Source: Eriocheir sinensis
Taxonomy: Eukaryota; Arthropoda; Malacostraca; Decapoda; Varunidae
NCBI RefSeq assembly: GCF_024679095.1
Contig: NW_026111250.1
Span: 372,001-436,000 of the forward strand
DNA: 64,000 nt
Direction of reading: 5' to 3'
The position numbers and the translations under genes are program-made. The notes under the pieces were generated by a model, which was not told the DNA's origin, made no database searches, and worked only from the letters and a program-made list of their open reading frames with translations. Below, one piece after another: positions 54,012 through 64,000 of the stretch (positions are counted from its first letter, which is position 1; the number at the start of each line of letters is the position of its first letter).

Positions 54012-57000
54012 ATACAAATTTATATTATTTTATTGGTATTTTGTTTATTTATTTTGATACGAATTACATGATTATATGTGTATTTTGTACATATTTTTTA
54101 TACGTATTTACATTATTTAATGTGTATTTTGTTTATATATTTTCATACAAATCTACGTTATTATATGTGTATTTGTTTAAATATTTTTATACAAATTTAC
54201 TTTATTTCATGTATTTTGTATATATATTTCAATTCAAATTTAGCTTATTTTGTGTGTATTTTGTATATATTTTCATACAAATATAATTACTTCTGTGTAT
54301 TTTTGTATATAGTTTTATTTAAATTTACGTTATTTTATGTGTATTTTGTATATTAATATTTATACAAATACACATTCTTTTATTGGTATTTTGTTTATTT
54401 ATTTTGATACGAATTTACATTATTTTATGTGTATTTTGTATACATTTTTTTATACGTATTTACTTCATTTTACGTGTATTTTGTATATATATTTTTATAC
54501 AAATCTACGTTATTTTACGTGTATTCGTATATATATTTTGAAACAAATTTACATTGTTTTATATGTATTTTGCATATCTATTTCAATACAGATTTACCTT
54601 ATTGTATGTGTATTTTGTATATTTATTTTAATACAAATAAAAAAATTTGTGTATTTTTGTATATATATTTTAAAAAAATGCGTTATTTTATGGGTATTTT
54701 GCTTCTTTATTTTCATACAAATTTACATTATTTTATGTGTATTTTGTATATGTATTTCAATACATATTTACCTATTTTTATATGTTTTTTGTATATTTAT
54801 TTTCATACAAGTTTAAATTATTTTTGAGTATTTTTGTATATAGTTTTATACAAATTTAGGTTATTTTATGTGTATTTTGTATATCTATTTTCATACAAAT
54901 ACACATTCTTTTCATGATATTTTGTTTATTTACTTTGACACGAATTAACATTATTTAATGTGTATTTTGTATATATATTTTTATACGTATTTACATTATT
55001 TCAAGTGTATTTTGTATATATATTTCTATAGAAATCTGCGCTATTTTATGAGTATTCGTATATATATTTTGAAACAAATTTACATTGTTTTATGTGTATT
55101 TTGCATATTTTTTCAATACAAATTTACCTTATTATATGTGCATTTTGTATATTAATTTTAATATAAATTTGATTAATCTATGTGTATTTTTGTATATGTA
55201 TTTTTTTAAAATATGCTTTATTTTATGGGTATTTTGCATTTTTATTTTCATACAAATTTACCTTATTTTATTGATATTCTGTGTATTTATTTTGATATGT
55301 TTTTACATTATTCTATGTGTATTTTGTACATATATTTTATATAAAATGTATTTGTTTTCATTTCATACAAATCTACATTATTTTATGTGTTTTTTGTACA
55401 TGTATTTAAATACAAATTTAACTAGTTATATGTGTATTTTGTATATCTATTTTGTATGTATATTTTCATAGAAATTTACTCTATTTTATGAGTATTCGTA
55501 TATATATTTTGATTCAAATTTACATTATTAATGTGTATTTTGCATATCTATTTCAATACAAATTTACTTTATTGTACGTGCATTTTGTATATTTATTTCA
55601 ATACAAATTTAATTATTTTATATGTATTTTTGTATATATATTTTTATGCATATATGCGTTATTATATGGATATTTTGCATCTTTATTTTCATACAAATTT
55701 ACATTATTTTATTGATATTCTCTTTATTTATTTTGATACGATTTAACATTATTCTATGAGTTACTTTTATATATTTTTATATATATTTACATTATTTAAT
55801 GTTCATATTGTATATATATTTTATCCAAATTTACATTATATTATGTGTATTTGTTTATATTTTCATACATATTTACATTATTTTATGTTTTTTGTATATA
55901 TTTTTCTACGTAATAAAATTATTTTATGTGTATTTTGTATATACATTTTCATAAAAAAATTACGTTATTTTATTGTGTGTATAAGTATATATTTTGATAC
56001 AAATTTTATACAAATTCATGTTATTTAATGTGTATTTGTATATATATTTTCATACAAATTTATATTATTTTATGTGTATTTTTTCATATATTTCATTACA
56101 AATTTACCTTATTTTATGTTTATTTTGTATATTTATTTAATTCAATTTTAAATTATTTTATGTGTATATTTGTATTTGTATTTAGGTTATTTTATGTGTA
56201 TTTTGTATATATATTTTCATCCAAATTACATTATTATATTGGTATTTTCTTAATTTAATTCGATACTAATTTAGATTATTTCATAGGTATTTTGTATACA
56301 TATTTTTATACTCATTTACTTTATCTAATGTGTGTTTTGTATATATTTTTATGCAAATTTATTTTATGTTCATTTTTGTACATATATTTTTATAGAAATT
56401 TGCGTTATTTTATGTATATAGTTTTATATAAATTTACGTTATTTTATGTGCATTTTGTATATTTATATTTATACAAATACACATTCTTTTATTGCTATAT
56501 TGTTTATTTATATTTATACGAATTTACATTATTTTATGTGTATTTTGTATACATTTTTTTATACGTATTTACTTAATTTTATGTGTATTTTGTATATGTA
56601 TTTTTATAGAAATCTACGTTATTTTATGAGTATTCGCATATATATTTTGAAACAAATTTACAGTATTTTATATGTATTTTGCATATCTATTTCAATACAA
56701 ATTTACCTTATTGTATGTGCATTTTGTATATTTATTTTGATACAAATTCAAAAATTTTATGTGTATTTTGGTATCAATAATTTTATAAAAAAATGCGTTA
56801 TTTTATAGGTATTTTGCATCCTAATTTTCATACAAATTTACATTATTTTATTAATATTCTGTGTATATATTTTGATACGATTTTACATTATTCTATTTGT
56901 GTTTTGTATATATTTTTTATACATATTTACATTATTTAATGTGTATTTTGTATATATATTTCATACAAATTTACGTTATTATATGTGTATTTGTTTATAT

Positions 57001-59324
57001 ATTTTTTTCAAATTTACATTATTTTATGTGTATTTTGTATATGTATTTCAATAGAAATTAACCTCATTTTATGTGAATTTTGTATATTTCTTTTCATACA
57101 AATTTAAATTATTTTTGTGTATTTTTGTATATAGTTTTATACAAATTTAGGTTATTTTATGTACGCATTTACATTATTTAATGTGTGTTTTGTATATATA
57201 TTTTTATCCAAAGTTAATTTATTTTACGTTCATTTTTGGACATATATTTTTATAGAAATTAGCGTTATTTTATATGTATTTGTATATGTTTTCTCATACA
57301 AATTTACATTATTTTATTGCTATTTTGTTTATTTAGTTTGATACGAATTACATGATTATATGTGTATTTTGAACATATTTTTTATACGTATTTACATTAC
57401 TTAATGTGTATTTTGTTTATATATTTTTAAACAAATTTACGTTATTATATGTATTTTTTTAAATATTTTGATACAAATTTACATTATTTTATGTATTTTG
57501 TATATACATTTCAATTCAAATTTAGCTTATTTTATCTGTATTTTGTATATCTATTTTCAAACGAATTTAATTACTTCTGTGTATTTTTGTATATAGTTTT
57601 ATACAAATTTACGCTATTTTATGTGTATTTTGTATATTTATATTTATACAAATACACATTCTTTTATTGGTATTTTGTTTATTTATTTTGATACGAATTT
57701 ACATTATTTTATGTGTATTTTGTATACATTTTTTTATACGTATTTACTTCAATTTACGTGTATTTTGTATATATATTTTTATACAAATCTACGTTATTTT
57801 ATGTGTATTCGTATATATATTGTGAAACAAATTTACATTGTTTTATATGTATTTTGCATATCTATTTCAATACAGATTAACCTTATTGTATGTGTATTTT
57901 GTATATTTATTTTAATACAAATAAAATTTTTTATGTGTATTTTTGTATATATATTTAAAAAAAAAATGCGTTATTTTATGGGTATTTTGCTTTTTTATTT
58001 TCATACAAATTTACATTATTTTATTAATATTCTGTGTATATATTTTGATACGATTTTACATTATTCTATTTGTGTTTTGTATATATTTTTTTTATACATA
58101 TTTACATTATTTAATGTGTATTTTATATATATATTTCATACAAATTTACGTTATTATATGTGTTTTTGATTATATATTTTCTTTCAAATTTACATTATTT
58201 TATGTGTATTTTGTATATGTATTTCAATAGAAATTAACCTAATTTTATGTGTATTTTGTATATTTCTTTTTATACAAATTTAAATTATTTTTGTGTATTT
58301 TTGTATATAGTTTTATACAAATTTATGTTATCTTATGTGTATTTTGTATATTTATTTTCATACAAATAAACATTCTTTTATTGACATTTTGTTTATTTAT
58401 TTTGACGTGAATTTACATTATTTAATGTGTATTTTGTATATATATTTTTATACATATTTACATCCTTTCATGTGTATTTTGTATATTTATAAAAAAATGC
58501 GTTATTTTATGGGTATTTTGCATCTTTATTTTCATACAAATTTACATTATTTTATTTACATTCTGTGTATTTATTTTAATACGATTTTACATTATTCTAT
58601 TTGTGTTTTGTATATATATTTTTTATACATATTTACATTATTTAATGAGTATTTTTTATATATATTTTATACAAATTTATGTTAATTTAAGTGTATTTGT
58701 TTATATATTTTCATTCAAATTTACATTATTTTATGTGTATTTTGTATATGTATTTCTTTACAAATTTACCTAATTTTATGTGTATTTTGTATATTTATTT
58801 TCATACAAATTTAACTTATGTTTGTGTATTTTTATATAGTTTTATACAAATTTACGTTATTTTATGTGTATTTTGTATATGTATTTTCATACAAATACAC
58901 ATTCTTTTATTGATATTTTAATTATTTATTTTGACACGAATTTACATTATTTAATGTGTATTTTGTATATATATTTTTATACGTATTTACAACATTTCAT
59001 GTATATTTTGTATATATATTTCTATAGAAATCTACGTTATTTTATGTGTATTCGTATATATATTTTGAAACAAATCTACATTATTTTATGTGTATTTTGT
59101 ATATATATTTCATTATAAATTTGTCTTATTTTAAGTTTATTTTTATATCTATTTTCATTCAAATTCAAATCATTTTATGTGTATATATTTATTTGTATTT
59201 ACGTTATTTTATGTGTATTTTCTATATATATTTTCATTCAAAATTACATTATTTTATCGGTATTTTGTTCATTTATTTCGATACGAATTTAGATTATTTC
59301 ATGTGTATTTTCTATACATATACA
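54001..59324 (-). repeat. Block 30, T-rich strand on +
   Basis: Corresponds to 6,557-6,910 followed directly by 8,761-13,819. Further differences from the left copy are loss of about three monomers near 54,735 and a net gain of about one monomer near 58,750-58,800. Confidence 0.9.
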
Positions 59325-62300
59325 TATAGAGTAAATTTCTATGAAAATATATATTCAAAATACATATAAAATTATGTAAATAAGTATAAAAATATATATA
59401 TCAAATACACCTTAAAAAAAATGAAAATTCGTATCAAAATAAATAAATAAATAAAATTCCGATAAAAGAACGTATATTTGTAGGAAAATAAATATACAAA
59501 ATACACATAAAATTACGAAAATTTGAATAAAATATATACAAAAATACACAAAATTAATTTCAATTTGTATGAAAATAGATATACAAAATACACATATAAT
59601 TAGTTAAATTTGTATTTAAATACATGTACAAAATTCACATAAAATAATGTAAATTTGTATGAAATGAAAACAAATTCACATAAAATAACGTACATTGGTA
59701 TAAAATAGATATACAAAATATACATAGAATAATGTAAAATCGTATCAAAATAAATACACAGAATATCAATAAAATAATGTAATTTTGTATGAAAATAAAG
59801 ATGCAAAATACCCATAAAATAAAGCATATTTTTTATAAAAATACATATACAAAAATACACATAGAATAGCTAAATTTGTATTAAAATTAATATACAAAAT
59901 GCACGTACAATAAGGGAAATTTGTATTGAAAAAATATGCAAAATGCACATAAAACAATGTATATTTGTTTCAAAATATATATATACGAATACACATAAAA
60001 TAACGTATATTTCTATAGAAATATATATACAAAATACACATGAAATGACGTAAATACGTATAAAAATATATATATACACAATACACATTAAATTATGTAA
60101 ATTCGCATCAAAATAAATAAACAAAATATCAATAAAAGAATGTGTATTTGTATGAAAATAGATATACAAAATACACATAAAATATTGTAAATTTGAATAA
60201 AACTCTATACAAAAATACACAAAAAATAATTTAAATTTGTATAAAATATATATACAAAATACACATGAAATTAGGTAAATTTCTATTGAAATACATATAC
60301 AAAATACACATAAAATAATATAAATTTGAATAAAAATATATAAACAAATACACTTAAAATAACGAAAATTTGTATGAAATATATATAGAAAATACACATT
60401 AAATAATGTAAATATGTATAAAAAATATATACAAAACTCAAATAGAATAATGTAAAATAGTATCAAAATAAATACACAGAATATTAATAAAATAATGTAA
60501 ATTTGTATGAAAATAAAGATGCAAAATACCCATAAAACAACGCATTTTTGTATGAAAATATATATACCAAAATTCACATAAAATATTTAAATTTGTATTA
60601 CAATAAATATACAAAATGCACATACAATAAGGTAAATTTGTATTGAAATAGATATGCAAAATACATATAAAACAATGTAAATTTGTTTCAAAATATACAT
60701 ACGAATACACATAAAATAACGTAGATTTCTATAAAATATATATACAAAATACACATAAAATGAAGTAAATACGTATAAGAAAATGTATACAAAATACACA
60801 TAAAATAATGTAAATTCTTATCAAAATAAATAAACTAAATGCCAATAAAAGAATGTTTACTTGTATAAATATAAATATACAAAATACACATAAATTAACG
60901 TAAAATTGTATAAAACTATATACAAAAATAAACAAAAATAATTAAATTTGTATGAAAATAGATATACAAAAGACACATAAAATAAGCTAAATTTGAATTG
61001 AAATAAATATAGAAAATACATAAAATAATGTAAATTTGTATCAAAATATATATTCAAATACACATATAATAACGTAAATTTGTATAAAAATATATAAACA
61101 AAATACACATTAAATAATTTAAATACGTATAAAAGATATGTACGTAATGTAAAAATTTATAAAATTAAAGATGCAAAATACCCATAAAATATCTTATATT
61201 TAAAAAAAATATATACATAAATACACATACAATAATTAAATTTGTATTAAAATAAATATACAAAATACACATACAATAAGATAGATTTTTATTGAAATAG
61301 ATATGCAAAAAACACATAAAATAATGTAAATTTTTTTCAAAATATATACGAATACACACAATAAAATAAAGTAGACTTTTATGAAATTATATATACAAAA
61401 TACATAAAATAATATAAATACATAGAAAATATATATACAAAATACACATAAAATAATGTAAATTCATATCAAAATAAATAAACAAAATTTCCTCTAAAAG
61501 AATGTATATGTAGGAAAATATATATACAAAATACAAATAAAAAAAAAATGTATAAAATAATACAAAATACACAAAAATATTTTAAATTTGTTTGAAAATA
61601 GATATGCAAAATACAAATGAAATTAGGCAAATTTTTATTGAAATACATATACAAAATACACATAAAATAATGTAAATTTGTATGAAAATATATAAACAAA
61701 TACACATAAGATAACGTAAATTTCCATAAAATATATGTACAAAATATACATTAAATAATGTAAATATGTCTAAAAATATATATACAAAATACACAGAATA
61801 ACGTAAAATCGTATCAAAATAAATAAACAGACAATCAATAAAATAATGTAAATTTGTATGAAAATAAAGATGCAAAATACCGATATAATAACGCATATTT
61901 GTTTAAAAATATATATACAAAAATACACATAAAATAATTAAATTTGCATCAAAATAAATATACAAAAGGCACATACAATAAAGAAAATTTGTATTGAAAT
62001 AGATATGCGAAATACACATAAATAATGTAAATTTGTATCAAAATATATATACGAATACACATAAAATAGAGTAAATTTCTATGAAAATATATATTCAAAA
62101 TACATATAAAATTATGAAAATAAGTATAAAAATATATATATCAAATACACCTAAAATAATGAAAACTCGTATCAAAATAAATAAGCAAAATTCCGATAAA
62201 AGAACGTATATTTGTAGGAAAATAAATATACAAAATTCACATAAAATTACGAAAATTTGAATAAAAATATATACTAAAATACACATAATTAATTTCAGTT

Positions 62301-64000
62301 TGTATGAAAATAGATATACATAATACACATATAATTAGTTAAATTTGTATTTAAATACATGTACAAAATACACATAAAATAATGTAAATTTGTATGAAAT
62401 GAAAACAAATTCACATAAAATAACGTTCATTTGTATGAAATATATATACAAAATATACATAGAATAATGTAAAATCGTATCAAAATAAATACACAGAATA
62501 TCAATAAAATAAAGTAAATTTGTATGAAAATAAAGATGCAAAATACCCATAAAATAAAGCATTTTTTTATGAAAATACATATACAAAAATACACATAGAA
62601 TAATTAAATTTGTATTAAAATTAATATACAAAATGCACGTACAATAAGGTAAATTTATATTGAAAAAATATGCAAAATGCACATAAAACAATGTATATTT
62701 GTTTCAAAATATATATACGAATACACATAAAATAACATATATTTCTATAGAAATATACACATGAAATGACGTAAATACGTATAAAAATATATATACACAA
62801 TACACATTAAATAATGTGAACTCGCGTCAAAATAAATAAACAAAATATCAATAAAAAATGTGTATTTGTATGAAAATAGATATACAAAATACACATAAAA
62901 TATTTTAAATTTATATAAAACTCTTTTTATAAAATATATATACCAAAATAATAAAATTTTAAAATTTGTATTACAATAAATATACAAAATGCACATACAA
63001 TAAGGTAGATTTATATTGAAATAGATATGCTAAATACATATAAAACAATGTAAATTTGCTTCAAAATATATATACCAATACACATAAAATAACGTAGATT
63101 ACTATAAAAATATATATACAAAATACACATTAAATGAAGTAAATACGTATAAGAAAATGTATACAAAGTACACATAAAATAATTAAATTTGTATTAAAAT
63201 AAATATACAAAATACACATACAATAAGGTAAATCTATATTGAAATAGATATGCAAAATAAACATAAAATAATGTAAATTTGTATCAAATCATATACGAAT
63301 ACACACAATAAAATAACGTAAATTTTTATGAAAATGTATATAAAAAATACACATAAAATTATGTAAATACGTAGAAAAATATATATACAAAATACACATA
63401 AAATTATGTAAATTCTTATGAAAATATATGAACAAAATTCCACTAAAAGAATGTATATATGTAGGAAAATATAAATACAAAATACAAATAAAATAACTAA
63501 AATTTGTATAAAAATATATAAAAAATACATAAAATAATTTAAATTTGTTTGAAAATAGACATGCAAAATACACATAAAATTAGGCAAATCTGTATTGAAA
63601 TACATATACAAATTACACATAAAATATTGTAAATTTGTATGAAAATATATAAACAAATACATATAAAATAGCGTAAATTTATATAAAATATATATACAAA
63701 ATATACATTAAATAATGTAAATGTTTATAAAAATATATATACAAAATACACATAGAATAATGTAAAATCGTATCAAAATAAATAAACAGAATATAAATAA
63801 AATAATGTAAATTTGTATGAAAATAAAGATGCAAAATAACCAAATAATAACGCATATTTTTACAAATATACACATAAAATATATGTACAAAAATGCACAT
63901 AAAATAAAGTAAATTTGCAAAAAAATATATATACAAAACACACACTAAATAATGTAAATGCGTACATAAAATAACCTAAATTTGTATAAAACAATATACA
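59325..64000 (+). repeat. Block 31, A-rich strand on +, runs off the window
   Basis: Matches block 9 as far as 63,220 and then continues as A-rich monomers with no switch. The last about 100 bp (from 63,870) resembles 21,22x-21,330, including tgcgtacataaaataacc. Confidence 0.9.
59326..59343. repeat. T-to-A switch, junction type 4
   Basis: Right-copy counterpart of the junction at 13,820. Confidence 0.84.

Larger units (their letters stand above)
47087..63220. repeat. Long direct repeat, right copy
   Basis: Same block order as the left copy but about 1.6 kb shorter, mainly because 1,883 bp is absent at 54,321-54,354, partly offset by about 0.35 kb net extra near 51.7-52.1 kb. Identity looks high in every stretch compared by eye. 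Confidence 0.9.
1..64000. repeat. A+T-rich satellite array, monomer about 44-45 bp, filling the window
   Basis: Every line contains the same short unit: an acataaaataatg-like core, a gtaaatttgtat-like centre and a tatacaaaata-like end on the A-rich strand. Measured core-to-core spacings in a clean stretch (1,233, 1,277, 1,321) are 44 bp. Units vary at diagnostic positions and some are shortened to about 33 bp. No stretch over 300 bp falls outside the repeat. Open frames are long only on the T-rich strand, where the monomer has no TAA, TAG or TGA in any frame, so I annotate no coding gene. No clover-leaf, rRNA-like or transposon-terminus sequence was seen. The family was not recognised by name; the call rests on periodicity alone. 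Confidence 0.97.

Noticed and set aside
59870..60577. 235-codon open frame on the minus strand, related to the 14-15 kb one
   Set aside because: Counterpart in the duplicated segment. The frame boundaries differ because of small indels, which is not how a conserved gene behaves.
1..64000. Multi-pass membrane protein or repeat-protein family
   Set aside because: The hydrophobic, Tyr/Phe/Ile-rich translations come from T-rich codons in any frame. Charge pattern and helix spacing follow the 45 bp repeat.
1..64000. CRISPR array
   Set aside because: The period is similar to a repeat plus spacer, but every part of the unit is repeated. There are no unique spacers, repeats are degenerate, and no cas gene or leader is seen.
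1..64000. Mitochondrial, plastid or endosymbiont A+T-rich genome
   Set aside because: 64 kb without any rRNA, tRNA or conserved gene, and satellite structure throughout, do not fit an organelle or bacterial chromosome.
1..64000. Telomeric or subtelomeric simple repeat
   Set aside because: No short G-rich telomere-like tandem repeat was seen on either strand.

Overview
The whole window is repeat DNA. I found no credible protein-coding gene, tRNA, rRNA, known transposon or CRISPR array. It is one continuous, extremely A+T-rich satellite array; a hand count on the monomer classes gives about 16% G+C. The basic unit is a monomer of about 42-46 bp, most often 44-45. The A-rich strand reads roughly cataaaataatgtaaattt, then gtatgaaaatatata, then tacaaaatacac. 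Tens of kilobases of diverged satellite with nested duplications point to nuclear DNA of a eukaryote, most likely centromeric, pericentromeric, subtelomeric or sex-chromosome heterochromatin. The lineage cannot be named because nothing here carries a phylogenetic signal. An organelle or bacterial origin is unlikely, since there are no genes at all in 64 kb.

The organisation has several levels. (1) Monomers fall into about 16 recognisable classes, here called a to p. (2) The classes recur in a fixed order, forming a higher-order repeat (HOR) of about 0.65-0.71 kb, often with a few monomers missing. (3) Kilobase segments made of HORs are duplicated again: a tandem pair of about 7.17 kb (14,962-22,130 and 22,131-29,291), a tandem pair of about 4.3 kb (36,893-41,200 and 41,201-45,481), and a long direct repeat covering most of both ends (1-17,720 and 47,087-63,220). 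(4) Orientation flips repeatedly. The window divides into 31 blocks in which the A-rich strand is either the + strand (marked + below) or the - strand (marked -), with 30 switch points. Block edges are good to roughly 10 bp. Several switch points occur two to four times with the same sequence, so they were copied along with their flanks.

Layout: 1-13.8 kb alternates short blocks and then one 6 kb minus block. 13.8-30.9 kb is a regular plus/minus series containing the 7.17 kb tandem pair. 30.9-34.2 kb is a mosaic of short blocks. 34.2-45.5 kb contains the 4.3 kb tandem pair. 45.5-64 kb repeats the left end of the window with its own deletions and insertions.

Many long open reading frames exist, all on the T-rich strand. 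They arise because the T-rich monomer has no stop codon in any frame and its length is close to a multiple of three. They translate into 15-residue hydrophobic repeats such as MCILYIYFHTNLHYF, and are not annotated as genes. The most informative signals are the recombination scars between copies: a 34 bp crossover interval, a 51 bp tandem-duplication junction, and recurrent inverted junctions. There is also one cluster of eight A:T to C:G changes, and a zone of single-base contractions that may be an assembly problem.
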